Assembly: GCF_003347015.1 (NCBI RefSeq) | Contig: NZ_PNFB01000001.1 | Location: 124,001-188,000, forward strand | Direction: 5' to 3' | DNA from: Brachybacterium sp. YJGR34 | Lineage (GTDB): Bacteria > Actinomycetota > Actinomycetes > Actinomycetales > Dermabacteraceae | DNA length: 64,000 nt | Shown here: one piece after another, positions 34,419 to 43,067 of the stretch | Position numbering within the stretch: the first letter of the stretch is position 1 | Layout: each line of letters begins with the position of its first letter | Position numbers and translations under genes: made by a program | The notes under the pieces: generated by a model | Told to the model about the DNA's origin: nothing | The model's input: the letters and a program-made list of their open reading frames with translations, nothing else | Database searches by the model: none

Positions 34419-35798
34419 ATGAAGCTCTCCGTCATCGGTGTGGGATACCTCGGCGCGGTGCACGCCGCGAGCATGGCCGAGCTCGGCCACGAGGTGATCG
34501 GCCTGGACGTCGACGCCGCCCGCATCGCGAGCCTCTCCGCCGGGGAGCCGCCCTTCCACGAGCCCGGCTTCGCCGAGCTCCTCCGCCGCGGCCTGGACTC
34601 CGGCCGGCTCCGCTTCACCACCGAGCACGCGGAGATCGCCGGCGCCGAGATCCACTTCCTGGGCCTGGGCACGCCGCAGCGCGCCGACGGCTTCGGCGCC
34701 GACCTGCGCGCCCTGCACGCCGCGGTCGAGGCGCTCGCCGCGGTGCTGCCGGCCCGCGAGGGGGCGCCGACCCTGGTGGTCGGCAAGTCCACCGTCCCCG
34801 CCGGCACCGCCCGGGAGCTCGCCGCGCGGATCGAGCGGATCCCCGGCGCCCGTCTGATGTGGAATCCCGAGTTCCTCCGCGAGGGCTTCGCGGTGCAGGA
34901 CACCCTTGCCCCGGACCGGCTCGTCTACGGGGTGCGGGACCCGGAGGCCGAGCCGGCGGGCATGGAGGTGCGGATGCTCGATGCGGCCTACGCCCGCATC
35001 CTCGAGCGCGAGGTGCCGCGCCTGGTGATGGGCTTCGAGACCGCCGAGCTCGTGAAGGTCTCCGCCAACGCCTTCCTGGCCACCAAGATCTCCTTCATCA
35101 ACGCGATCTCCGAGCTGTGCGAGGCCACCGGCGCGGACGTCACCGACGTCTCCCGCGCGCTGGGCCTGGACGAGCGCATCGGCGGCCGGTTCCTGCGCGC
35201 GGGCGTCGGCTTCGGCGGCGGCTGCCTGCCCAAGGACATCCGCGCCTTCATCGCCAGCGCCGAGGACCTGGGCGTGGGGCAGGCGCTCGGGTTCCTGCGC
35301 GAGGTCGATGCCATCAACCAGCGCCGACGGGTGCGCGCGGTGGACCTGGCCCGCGAGATGCTCGGCAGCCTGCGGGGCCGGCGCATCACCGTGCTCGGCG
35401 CCGCCTTCAAGCCCGACAGCGACGACACCCGGGACTCGCCCGCCCTCGAGGTCGCCACCCGCCTGATGGCCGCCGGAGCCCACATCACGGTCACCGATCC
35501 CGAGGCGCTCGCGACCGCGCGCCGGCGCTTCGAGGGCCTGACCACCGTCGAGGACACGGCGGAGGCGCTGCGCGGCGCCGAGCTGGTGCTGCTGCTCACC
35601 GAATGGGAGGAGTACCGCCACCTCGATCCCGTCGCCACGGCGCGCCTGGTCGATGCCCCGCGGATGATCGACGGCCGCAACGTGCTCTCCCCGCCGCGCT
35701 GGCGCGAGGCGGGCTGGGAGATCCGCTCCCTGGGCCGGGCGGATCCCGCGGGCCGCCCGCAGGCCCCTGCGGCCCGGGCGGGCTTCGCCTCGGCCTGA
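34419..35798 (+). CDS. ugd: UDP-glucose 6-dehydrogenase
   Basis: 459 residues. Rossmann motif GVGYLG (7-12), KSTVPAGTA, NPEFLREG and the catalytic cysteine C269 in FGGGCLPKD are all present, as is the C-terminal NAD/UDP-binding domain with AFKPDSDDTRDSPA. It oxidises UDP-glucose to UDP-glucuronate for envelope polysaccharides. An Ala/Pro-rich tail of about 25 residues extends beyond the usual end. The ribosome site before ATG 34419 is weak. It stands alone, convergent with the YhgE gene. Confidence 0.93.
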   Translation: MKLSVIGVGYLGAVHAASMAELGHEVIGLDVDAARIASLSAGEPPFHEPGFAELLRRGLDSGRLRFTTEHAEIAGAEIHFLGLGTPQRADGFGADLRALHAAVEALAAVLPAREGAPTLVVGKSTVPAGTARELAARIERIPGARLMWNPEFLREGFAVQDTLAPDRLVYGVRDPEAEPAGMEVRMLDAAYARILEREVPRLVMGFETAELVKVSANAFLATKISFINAISELCEATGADVTDVSRALGLDERIGGRFLRAGVGFGGGCLPKDIRAFIASAEDLGVGQALGFLREVDAINQRRRVRAVDLAREMLGSLRGRRITVLGAAFKPDSDDTRDSPALEVATRLMAAGAHITVTDPEALATARRRFEGLTTVEDTAEALRGAELVLLLTEWEEYRHLDPVATARLVDAPRMIDGRNVLSPPRWREAGWEIRSLGRADPAGRPQAPAARAGFASA

Positions 35799-35841
35799 GG
35801 CGCGACGCCCCGTCCGGCCACGGCGAGTCCACCCCGGCGCC

Positions 35842-38800
35842 TCAGATCGTGCGTCCCTCCGCGAGCGCCCGGCGCCGCGCCGCGGCGGCGCCGCCCAGCC
35901 CCAGCGCGACCCCCACCGCCAGCCAGGCGAGCAGCCACAGCAGGTCCTGGCGCGGATCCACCCAGCCGCCGCCGATCGCCCCGCGGAAGGCGTCCACCGC
36001 GTGGGTCATCGGCAGGAACTCGTGGATCGCCCGGAAGAACCCCGGCAGGGTGGCGGTGGGATAGGTGCCGCCGGCGCCCGAGATCTGCAGGGCCACCAGC
36101 ACGAGGGCCACGAACTTCCCGACCGGCCCGAACAGCGCCCCGAAGCCGTGGTTCAGGGCCACGAACACGAGGCTGGTCAGCCCCGCCAGCCCCAGCATCA
36201 GCGGCAGGTCGTCGATCCGGATCCCGACCGCCCGGTGCAGGGCGCCGACGGCGATCGCGGCCTGCACCAGGCCCAGGGCGGCGGCGGGCAGCAGGCCGCC
36301 GGCGAGCAGGCCCAGCGGGCGGCGGCCGCGGGCGACGGCCTGCGCCGAGAACGGCGGCATCATGAGGAAGATGGCCATGCCGCCCACCCACAGGCTGATG
36401 GCGAGGAACAGCGGGGCCAGGCCCTCGCCGAAGCGGCTCAGCTCGTTGTCGCGCTGGAAGGTCATCTGCACGGGGTCGGAGGCGGTCCGCGCGAGCGCCC
36501 CGGCCTCGTCGTCGGTGTAGGCGGGGACCTGCTCCCGGGCGTCCTCGAGGCCGTCCCGCAGCTCGGTGGAGCCGTCCGCGAGCTGCCCGGCGCCGTCGTC
36601 CAGCGCGGTGGCGCCGTCCGCGAGCTGCCCGGCGCCCTCGTCGACCTGCCGGGCGCCGTCGGCCAGCTGCGCCGAGCCGCCGGCGAGCTCCCCGGCACCG
36701 CCGGCGAGCTGCTCCGCGCCGCTCCGGGCCTGCGTGGTGCCGCCGGCGAGCCGCTCGGCACCGGTGGCGAGATCACCGGAGCCGCGGGCCAGCTCGACCG
36801 CCCCGTCGCGGGCGGTGCTCACCCCCTCGGTGTACCGGACGACGCCGGTGGACAGGTCCTGCGCGCCCTGGTCGGCCGCGTCCGCTCCGGTGGCGAGGTC
36901 CTCCGCTCCGGTGGCGAGGTCCTGCGCGCCGGTGGCGAGGGTGTGGATGTCCTCGGCGCCGGTGGCGAGGCTGCCGTACGCCTCGGGCAGGGCGACCGCC
37001 GCGGTGCGGGCCTGCTCGGAGAGCTCGCCCGCGAGCTCCGCGGCCGTGGGCTCCCCGGAGCCTCCCGATTCCGAGGAGGGGGCCGCGGCGTCGCCGCGCA
37101 GGGTCTCGAGGTCCTCGCCGAGGGTCGAGGCGTCGCTCGCCAGGCTCGAGCTGGAGCCGCTCAGGGTGGAGGTGTCCTCGGCCAGCGCCCCGGTGGTCTC
37201 CGAGAGCCCCTCGAGGTACGGGGTCAGGGAATCCGCGGCCCCGGTGACGGACTCGGCGGTCTCGGCGATGTCGGTGGAGACCCCGGTGGCGTCCGTCGCG
37301 GCCTCGTGGGCGCCGATCGCGTCGGTCGCGGCCTGCGCGGCGGAGTCCCGGGTGGTCCCCGAGGTCTCCGCGACGGCGCTGAGCTCCTCGCAGAAGGCGG
37401 CATCGGCCCCGGAGTCGGCGCAGCGAGCGGCGAGGTCGTCGACCGCGGAGGTGTAGTTCTCCACGTCCTGGGAGGCGGTGGAGGCGCTGGTCTCGGCCGT
37501 CCCGGCCGCGGTCTCGGTGTCCTGGGCCGCGGTGTCCAGGGCGCTCGCGTCCTCGCCGAGGCCGGCGGTCCCGTCCCGCACCGTGCGGGCATCCTCGGCG
37601 CGGTCCTCGGTGGTGGCGGCGAGGTCCTGGGCGTCCTGGTCCACGGCGGTGGCGGTGCCCTCGAGGGAGGAGGCGTCCTCGGCGAGGGTGCCGGCGGCCT
37701 GCGCCGGCTGCTCGAGGCGCTCGCCGATCTCGCCGCTGACCTGCTCGAGATCGTCGATGGCGGTGACCAGGTCCTCGCTCGTGGTCCGGACGCTCTCTTC
37801 GGTGACGCCGAGCTCCTCCGCCGTCTCCTGGGCGTCCGTGACGGTCTCGTCGAGCTGCGCGGTGCCCTCGGCGATCTGACCCGCGCCCTCGGAGAGCTCA
37901 GCGGCCCCGGCGGACAGGGTCGAGGTGCCCTCGGCGAGCTGCTCGGCGCCCTCGCGCAGGGGGACGCCCTGCTCGTCGAGGGTGGTGAGCCCGTCGCCCA
38001 GCCGCTCGGCGCCGGTGTGGAGGGTGGCGGTGCCGCCCTGCAGCTCGACCGCACCGTCGTTGAGGTCCCGCAGCCCCACGACCAGGTCGAGGCTGCCGTC
38101 ATGGAGGGTGGAGGCGCCGGCGGCGAGCTCGCCGCTGCCGCTCGCGAGCTCTCCCGTGCCCGCGGTGAGCTCGCCGGACCCGTCGACCAGCTCTCCGGTG
38201 CCGTCGGCGAGCTCGGAGGCGCCGCCGGCGAGGTCGGTGGCGCCGTCGGCCGCGTCGCCGATCCCGTCGTGGATGCTCGTGAAGCCCACGTAGACGGAGT
38301 CGAGGTACTCCTCGAGCACGGAGGCCCGCAGGGAGTCGGTCAGCGCGGTGCCCACCGACTTCGTGAAGTTGCCGCCCACGTAGTTGATGGAGTCGTTGGT
38401 GGTGACGGTGAGCATCGCCGGGGCGGTCTCGGCGGCCGCCTCGCCCTCGTCGGCGAGGGAGGCGATGTGCGCGGAGAAGTCCGCGGGCACCTCGACGGCG
38501 GCCCCGTAGGTGCCGTCCTCGAGCCCCGCGCGCGCCTCGTCCGCGGAGACCTCGACGAAACTGAAGACGTTGTCCTCCTCGGTCTCGAGCAGGGTGTCGG
38601 TGAACTCGCGACCCACGTCGATCCGGCGCTCCTCGCCGGTGGGGGAGCTCGCGATCGCGCCCTCGTCCTCGTCGACCACGGCGGCGGTGATCTCGTGGAG
38701 CTGGTGGGAGGGGTCGCGGAACGACCAGGTCATGTTGCCGGAGTAGATGACCGGAACCAGGGCCAGGCCCACCACGAACAGCGCCGCGATCGGCTTCTTC

Positions 38801-38943
38801 CACTCGGCGGGCAGCAGGGAGAGGGCCACCGAGCCGGTGGTGGCCAGGCCGCGGCCGACGGCGCGCACGGCGCCGCCCGCGGCGGCGAGCAGGGCGTGGA
38901 GCGCGGACTGGAGGGCGGCGAGGAGCGCACGGAGGATTCCCAT
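35842..38943 (-). CDS. Giant YhgE/Pip-family membrane protein
   Basis: 1033 residues, clearly longer than the 650-750 typical of the family. One N-terminal span (about 50-70, ending near VIYSGNMTWSF) and five to six C-terminal spans (about 840-1025) of ABC-2-like type frame a huge extracellular region. That region is built from short degenerate repeats of the type G-A-x-x-L-A-x-G, first around residues 220-330 and again around 660-820, with an Ala/Asp/Thr-rich helical stretch between them and a C-x(10)-C pair near residue 500. Homologues include phage infection protein Pip of Lactococcus and the ESX-like EsaA group. Start uncertain: ATG 38943 or GTG 38955. TetR-type operators overlap the start region. 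Confidence 0.85.
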   Translation of the reverse strand: MGILRALLAALQSALHALLAAAGGAVRAVGRGLATTGSVALSLLPAEWKKPIAALFVVGLALVPVIYSGNMTWSFRDPSHQLHEITAAVVDEDEGAIASSPTGEERRIDVGREFTDTLLETEEDNVFSFVEVSADEARAGLEDGTYGAAVEVPADFSAHIASLADEGEAAAETAPAMLTVTTNDSINYVGGNFTKSVGTALTDSLRASVLEEYLDSVYVGFTSIHDGIGDAADGATDLAGGASELADGTGELVDGSGELTAGTGELASGSGELAAGASTLHDGSLDLVVGLRDLNDGAVELQGGTATLHTGAERLGDGLTTLDEQGVPLREGAEQLAEGTSTLSAGAAELSEGAGQIAEGTAQLDETVTDAQETAEELGVTEESVRTTSEDLVTAIDDLEQVSGEIGERLEQPAQAAGTLAEDASSLEGTATAVDQDAQDLAATTEDRAEDARTVRDGTAGLGEDASALDTAAQDTETAAGTAETSASTASQDVENYTSAVDDLAARCADSGADAAFCEELSAVAETSGTTRDSAAQAATDAIGAHEAATDATGVSTDIAETAESVTGAADSLTPYLEGLSETTGALAEDTSTLSGSSSSLASDASTLGEDLETLRGDAAAPSSESGGSGEPTAAELAGELSEQARTAAVALPEAYGSLATGAEDIHTLATGAQDLATGAEDLATGADAADQGAQDLSTGVVRYTEGVSTARDGAVELARGSGDLATGAERLAGGTTQARSGAEQLAGGAGELAGGSAQLADGARQVDEGAGQLADGATALDDGAGQLADGSTELRDGLEDAREQVPAYTDDEAGALARTASDPVQMTFQRDNELSRFGEGLAPLFLAISLWVGGMAIFLMMPPFSAQAVARGRRPLGLLAGGLLPAAALGLVQAAIAVGALHRAVGIRIDDLPLMLGLAGLTSLVFVALNHGFGALFGPVGKFVALVLVALQISGAGGTYPTATLPGFFRAIHEFLPMTHAVDAFRGAIGGGWVDPRQDLLWLLAWLAVGVALGLGGAAAARRRALAEGRTI

Positions 38944-38954
38944 CACGCCGCACA

Positions 38955-38994
38955 CGATACGCTCGTGTATCGAGATTGGTTACCCATGGGTAAC
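38955..38994. promoter_or_regulatory. Two strong palindromes upstream of the YhgE gene
   Basis: CGATAC/GTATCG (38955-38960 and 38967-38972) resembles common TetR-family operators, and GTTACCCATGGGTAAC (38979-38994) is a perfect 16-bp palindrome. Both fall in the expected promoter and early transcript of the YhgE gene. No TetR gene is adjacent. Confidence 0.65.
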
Positions 38995-39015
38995 AAGTGT
39001 GGTGCAGGGAATAGC

Positions 39016-39942
39016 TCAGCCGGGCAGGTCCACGACCCAGGGATCGGCGGGCAGGGTCGCCGGGTTCCAGCGCCGCAGCAGGTCCGCGGCGGTGCGGCAG
39101 CCGGCCACGCCGAGCGAGTCCCCGAGGCGCCCGACGACGTCCTCGGCGCTCTCCCCGTGCGCGAGCCGGTCCCGCAGGGTCACCGCGCCGTCGCGCTTGG
39201 CGAGCCGCGCCCCCTCCCGGTTCACCGCGAGGGGGACGTGCGCGTACCCGGGCTCGGGCAGGCCCAGCAGGTGGGCGAGATGGGCCTGGCGGGGCGCGGA
39301 GCTCAGGAGGTCGTCGGCCCGCACCACCTGGTCCACCCCGGCGGCGGCGTCGTCGACGACCACGGCGAGGTTGTAGGCGATCACGCCGTCGCCGCGGCGC
39401 AGCACCAGGTCGTCGACGCTCCCGCGCACCTCGCCGGCCCACAGGTCGTGCACGCTCCAGGTGGCGACCTCGGCGCGCAGGCGCAGCGCGGGCTCCCGGC
39501 GCAGCTCCCGGCAGCGCGCCCGGCCCGCCGCACGCTCGGCGGGCGAGAGGTCGCGGCAGGTCCCGGGATACGCCCCGGGCGGGGCGTGCGGAGCGCTGGG
39601 CGCCTCGAGGATCTCGCGGCGGGTGCAGTAGCACTCGAAGACGGCGCCGGCCTCCTGCAGGTGCTCGATCGCCCGGCCGTGCGCCGTGCCGCGCTCCGAC
39701 TGGCGGACCACCTCGCCGTCCCAGTCCAGGCCCAGGGCCGCGAGGTCCTCGAGCTGGCGCTGCTCGGCCCCGCGGCGCACCCGGTCGAGGTCCTCGACGC
39801 GGAGGTGGAAGGTGCGCCCCGTGCGCCGGGCCAGGACCCAGGCCAGCAGTGCCGTGCGCAGGTTCCCCAGGTGCAGGTCGCCGCTCGGGGAGGGGGCGTA
39901 GCGGCCGGCCCCGGCGGGGGCGGGAGGTGCGGGGGTGTCCAT
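39016..39942 (-). CDS. gluQ: Glutamyl-Q tRNA(Asp) synthetase
   Basis: 308 residues, a truncated GluRS without anticodon-binding domain. The HIGH-like SGDLHLGNLRTAL (about 19-31), zinc ligands CYC...YPGTC (about 105-130) and a KMSKS-like RLAKRDGAVTL (about 240) are present. It attaches glutamate to the queuosine base of tRNA(Asp). ATG 39942 has a TAGACT -10 box eight bases upstream that overlaps the stop of the acetyltransferase gene, so it can have its own, nearly leaderless, transcript. Confidence 0.9.
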   Translation of the reverse strand: MDTPAPPAPAGAGRYAPSPSGDLHLGNLRTALLAWVLARRTGRTFHLRVEDLDRVRRGAEQRQLEDLAALGLDWDGEVVRQSERGTAHGRAIEHLQEAGAVFECYCTRREILEAPSAPHAPPGAYPGTCRDLSPAERAAGRARCRELRREPALRLRAEVATWSVHDLWAGEVRGSVDDLVLRRGDGVIAYNLAVVVDDAAAGVDQVVRADDLLSSAPRQAHLAHLLGLPEPGYAHVPLAVNREGARLAKRDGAVTLRDRLAHGESAEDVVGRLGDSLGVAGCRTAADLLRRWNPATLPADPWVVDLPG

Positions 39943-39953
39943 GGCGGGGCAGT

Positions 39954-40535
39954 CTACGGACGGCCCGTCGCGCCGGGAGGGAGCACCAGCAGCACGTCCC
40001 CGTCCCTGTCACCGGGCACGGGGCGGTCCACCGGGGCGGGGAGGAAGCCGAGCCGGGCGGCGAGCGCGCGGGAGGGTGTGTTGCGCGCGGCCGTCACCGC
40101 GAGCACCTCCTGACCGCGCGGTCCGTGCAGGGGGTCGGCGAGGACCGCGCGCATCGCCTCGCTCGCCACGCCCCGTCCCGTCGCCGCCGGGTCCAGCCGC
40201 CAGTACGCGCTGAGGGCCGGAGCCTGCTCGGTCTCCAGCTCCATGAGGCCCACGACCCCCAGCAGCCCGGGCGGCAGCGCGGCCCCCGGGGCTGCGCGGA
40301 GGGTGAGGTAGCCCCGGCCGGTCCGCTCCCGCCGCTCGATCCAGTGCGCGAGCACCCGGCGCATCTGCTCGGGCTCGGTGAGAGGCTCGGTGAGGTCCTG
40401 TGCGAAGGCGCGCGGGTCGCTGTGCAGGGCGAACAGCGCCTCCAGGTCCGGAGGGCCGACGGGGCGCAGGAGCAGCCGCGCGGTGCGCACGGCATCGGAC
40501 GCGACGACGGCGCGGCGATCATCGTCCGGGGACAT
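39954..40535 (-). CDS. GNAT acetyltransferase (RimJ/RimL-like)
   Basis: 193 residues. The RimJ-type start (TARLLLRPVGPPDLEALFALHSDP), the acetyl-CoA loop region (TGRGVASEAMRAVL) and the final ARNTPSRALAARLGF are typical of GNAT enzymes that acetylate N-termini or small amines. Substrate unknown. ATG 40535 lacks a clear ribosome site; an in-frame GTG about 24 bases upstream is an alternative. It lies 46 bases behind the hypothetical membrane gene and 11 bases before gluQ. Confidence 0.82.
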   Translation of the reverse strand: MSPDDDRRAVVASDAVRTARLLLRPVGPPDLEALFALHSDPRAFAQDLTEPLTEPEQMRRVLAHWIERRERTGRGYLTLRAAPGAALPPGLLGVVGLMELETEQAPALSAYWRLDPAATGRGVASEAMRAVLADPLHGPRGQEVLAVTAARNTPSRALAARLGFLPAPVDRPVPGDRDGDVLLVLPPGATGRP

Positions 40536-40581
40536 GATCGCCGCGCCGTCGGGCACCAGCCGGTGCGGTGCGCCGTCGTTC

Positions 40582-41352
40582 TCAGGCGTCGCCGCGGTGG
40601 CTCCCGCGCTTCTCGTCGTCGGAGCCGGTGGCCTCCGGGGTGGCGGAGGTGCCCTCGGCCGCGGTGGTGTCCTCCTCGCCCTTGAGGGCGGAGGCGACGT
40701 CACCGGCATCGGCCGCGCCGACGGTGTCCGAGACGGCCGAGGAGTCGTCCTCGGTCGCGGCGGAGGCGGGGTAGTGCGCGCGGGCGAAGTCCGCCGGCGG
40801 GGCCCACGGGTCCTCGACCGGACGGGTCTTCTGCCACACCACGTAGCCCGCGGCGGCACCGGCGGCGGCCAGGCTCAGCAGGAGCAGGACGCGACCGGCG
40901 CGCCCCTTCTTCTTCGGGCGTGCGGTGGGCTCGAGGATCGCGGCACGGATGAGGACCTGGCCCTTGTCGAGCTCCTCGTAGGCGGCGTCCGCGGCGGACC
41001 GCACTACGGTGCCGGTGGTCGAGGCGGTCTTGCGGGCGCGCGGGAGGTAGTCCTCCTGCACGTCCGTCCGGAGCTTCTCCGCACGGGGGCCGACGGTCGA
41101 GGAGAGCCGGTCGGACTGCTCGCGCAGCCGCTGCTGGGCCTCGGGCACGTACTGGTCGTACAGATCAGCGGCCCGGCTGCGCACCTCGCGGGCGCTCTCC
41201 GAGATCACGGGGCCCACGGTGGCCGCGACCTTCTGCAGCTCCTCGACGGCCTTCTCGGCCTTGCGGGAGATCGACGTCTCCGCCTGGGCGGCGGCCTCGG
41301 CCGCGGCCTGCTCCGCGGCCCTCTTGGCCTTTCGGGTGGTGATCAGCGCCAT
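40582..41352 (-). CDS. Uncharacterised single-span protein, DUF5324-like
   Basis: 256 residues. The first 155 are strongly amphipathic, Ala/Glu/Lys/Arg-rich helices (apolipoprotein-like: KAVEELQKVAATVGPVI, QQRLREQSDRLSSTVGP), followed by a basic patch KKKGR, one membrane span (about 164-184) and an acidic, Thr/Ser-rich disordered tail. Similar proteins are widespread in actinobacteria without known function. ATG 41352 has AAAGGGGA six bases upstream. The layout suggests a membrane-anchored protein whose helical part lies on the inner surface. Confidence 0.75.
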   Translation of the reverse strand: MALITTRKAKRAAEQAAAEAAAQAETSISRKAEKAVEELQKVAATVGPVISESAREVRSRAADLYDQYVPEAQQRLREQSDRLSSTVGPRAEKLRTDVQEDYLPRARKTASTTGTVVRSAADAAYEELDKGQVLIRAAILEPTARPKKKGRAGRVLLLLSLAAAGAAAGYVVWQKTRPVEDPWAPPADFARAHYPASAATEDDSSAVSDTVGAADAGDVASALKGEEDTTAAEGTSATPEATGSDDEKRGSHRGDA

Positions 41353-41555
41353 CTGGTTCCCCTTTCGGTGGTATCCGCCGGGTCGGGCCGACGGTGGTCC
41401 CTGGGCCGGGACGTCCGGGCGGACGTCGGGACCCGTGTGGCACAACTCTAACGCGAGCCGGTGACAGGAGCCCCGGGGGAACGTTCAGGGGAGCGACGGA
41501 CCTGTCCGCTGTGGGCGGACGCGAGGGGCGCGGGGGTCTGTGCGAGGATGTCGCC

Positions 41556-42092
41556 ATGTTCGCAACTCTGCACACCAACCACGGGGACATCCGCCTCGAG
41601 CTGTTCCCCGACCACGCCCCCACGACCGTCGAGAACTTCGTGGGCCTCGCCGAGGGCACCCGGGAGTTCTCCGACCCCGAGAGCGGGGAGAAGGTCACCC
41701 GTCCGTTCTACGACGGCGTCGTCTTCCACCGCATCATCTCCGGCTTCATGATCCAGGGCGGCGACCCGCTGGGCACCGGCACCGGCGGCCCGGGCTACAC
41801 CTTCGACGACGAGATCTCGGAGAAGAACTTCAACGAGCCCTACGTCCTGGCCATGGCCAACGCGGGCACCCGCCGCAACGCCCTGACCGGCCGCCCCGCG
41901 GGCACCAACGGCTCGCAGTTCTTCATCACCGTCGGCCCCACCCCGCACCTGCAGGGCAAGCACACCGTCTTCGGCGCCGTCGCGGACGAGGAGTCGAAGA
42001 AGGTCGTCGACCAGCTCGGCGCCGTGAAGACCGACATGCGCGACCGCCCCCTCGAGGACGTCGTCATCGAGTCGGTGACCATCGAGCGCTGA
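41556..42092 (+). CDS. Peptidyl-prolyl cis-trans isomerase, cyclophilin type
   Basis: 178 residues, no signal peptide, so cytoplasmic. FHRIISGFMIQGGDP (about 55-69) holds the catalytic arginine, and GSQFFITVGPTPHLQGKHTVFG the rest of the active site. It speeds prolyl isomerisation in protein folding. Two small insertions (EFSDPESGEKVTR and NEPYVLAMANAGTRRNALTG) are typical of actinobacterial PpiA/PpiB proteins. ATG 41556 has GAGGAT seven bases upstream. Convergent with the VIT transporter gene. Confidence 0.94.
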   Translation: MFATLHTNHGDIRLELFPDHAPTTVENFVGLAEGTREFSDPESGEKVTRPFYDGVVFHRIISGFMIQGGDPLGTGTGGPGYTFDDEISEKNFNEPYVLAMANAGTRRNALTGRPAGTNGSQFFITVGPTPHLQGKHTVFGAVADEESKKVVDQLGAVKTDMRDRPLEDVVIESVTIER

Positions 42093-42133
42093 GGACCGGG
42101 GCGCCCCGCCCCCTCAGCGACCGAGCGCCGTCG

Positions 42134-42174
42134 GCGCCGCCGCAGCCCCCGGGCTGCCGCGGCACCGGCGGCGC
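42134..42174. terminator. Terminator between convergent cyclophilin and VIT genes
   Basis: GCGCCGCCG (42134-42142) pairs with CGGCGGCGC (42166-42174), with an inner CAGCCC/GGGCTG stem, in the 113-base gap between the two stop codons. Confidence 0.5.
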
Positions 42175-42205
42175 TCCGCTGTGCACGGGGCCGGGCGGGG
42201 AGGGG

Positions 42206-42955
42206 TCAGACCGTCGCGAGGCCCAGTGCGGTGCCGATCCCGTAGGTGACCAGGAGGGCGAGCATCCCGCCCGCGATGGTGCGCGCGGTGGCCCGGCCGG
42301 CCTGCGCCTGACCGAGTCCGGCGCTCGCCACGCCCAGCAGCGCCAGCGCGGCCACCACCGCGACCATCGTCGCCGGCAGGCGCAGCATCGGCGGCGAGAG
42401 CAGGATCGCGGCCATCGGGATGAGGCCGCCGAGGGCGAAGGAGAGCAGGGACGTGACCGCGGCGCCCCACGGGGAGACCACGGCCTCGTCCTCGACGCCG
42501 TGGCGGAAGCGGGTGTGCGCCGCGAGCGCGTCGTGCCGCTCCAGCGAGTCCGCGACGGACTCCACCACCTCGTCCGGGATCCCGGCCTCGCCGAGGGCGT
42601 CGACCAGATGGTCGTGCTCGGCCTCGGGGTGCGCGGCGAGGGCGCTGCGGGTGCGGGCGATCAGCGCGCGGTCGGTGTCGCGCTGGGTCGAGACCGAGAC
42701 GTACTCGCCCATCGCCATCGAGAGGGCGCCGGCGATCAGCGCCGCGAGCGAGGTGATCAGCAGCCAGCGGGTGTCGGTGGTGGCGCCGGCGACGCCGACG
42801 GCGAGGCCCGCGACCGAGACGATGCCGTCGTTCGCGCCGAGCACGCCGGCGCGCAGGCGGTTGACCCGCTCGGAGCGGGAGGAGCGATCGTCCTCGACGG
42901 GCGCCGGGGCCGGGAGTCGGGACGGGGAGGAGAGGGGGGAGTCGAGGAGTGCCAT
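42206..42955 (-). CDS. VIT1/CCC1-family metal transporter
   Basis: 249 residues. Five predicted spans; LRAGVLGANDGIVSVAGLAVGVAGA (span 1) and ALSMAMGEYVSVSTQRDTD (span 2 and metal-binding cytoplasmic helices with Glu/His) are diagnostic of the vacuolar iron transporter family. Bacterial members move Fe(II) or Mn(II), probably out of the cytoplasm. The cytoplasmic domain between spans 2 and 3 (about 80-145) carries acidic and His residues. ATG 42955 has no good ribosome site and may be leaderless. Its promoter region holds two dyads (42968-42990 and 42994-43034), so metal-dependent control is likely. Confidence 0.9.
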   Translation of the reverse strand: MALLDSPLSSPSRLPAPAPVEDDRSSRSERVNRLRAGVLGANDGIVSVAGLAVGVAGATTDTRWLLITSLAALIAGALSMAMGEYVSVSTQRDTDRALIARTRSALAAHPEAEHDHLVDALGEAGIPDEVVESVADSLERHDALAAHTRFRHGVEDEAVVSPWGAAVTSLLSFALGGLIPMAAILLSPPMLRLPATMVAVVAALALLGVASAGLGQAQAGRATARTIAGGMLALLVTYGIGTALGLATV

Positions 42956-42967
42956 GCCCTGAGAGTA

Positions 42968-42990
42968 TTATCTGGAAATAGTCCAGACAA
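42968..42990. promoter_or_regulatory. 23-base dyad covering the VIT promoter
   Basis: TTATCTGGA (42968-42976) and TCCAGACAA (42982-42990) pair at eight of nine positions around AATAG. On the minus strand TTGTCT (42990-42985), 17 bases and TACTCT (42967-42962) could be -35 and -10, with transcription starting at the ATG. A bound regulator would cover the whole spacer. Regulator unknown. Confidence 0.6.
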
Positions 42991-42993
42991 GCG

Positions 42994-43034
42994 AGGTGAG
43001 GCTTCGCTGACCTGCAGTGATGGCAGCCTTACCT
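42994..43034. promoter_or_regulatory. Divergent-promoter dyad with DtxR/IdeR-like half sites
   Basis: AGGTGAGGCT (42994-43003) and AGCCTTACCT (43025-43034) form an inverted pair (nine of ten) and each resembles half of the AGGTTAGGCTAACCT iron box of DtxR/IdeR. Between them lies the 18-base word found again at 45,532. The right half overlaps the -35 of the AlkZ-like gene. Confidence 0.4.
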
Positions 43035-43061
43035 GACTTCGGGGCCCCGGCGCCGTACGCT
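43033..43061 (+). promoter_or_regulatory. Leaderless promoter of the AlkZ-like gene
   Basis: CTGACT (43033-43038), 17-base spacer, TACGCT (43056-43061), then six bases to ATG 43068. No ribosome site. Confidence 0.55.
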
Positions 43062-43067
43062 CCGTGC

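Noticed and set aside
36460..38250. Short repeated units that might suggest a CRISPR or tandem-repeat array
   Set aside because: They encode the G-A-x-x-L repeats of the YhgE protein; units are degenerate and have no constant spacer.
36001..40113. A 1,370-codon open frame on the plus strand opposite the YhgE and gluQ genes
   Set aside because: Composition artefact of high GC: low-complexity Gly/Arg/Val product, no domain, and it overlaps well-supported genes on the other strand.
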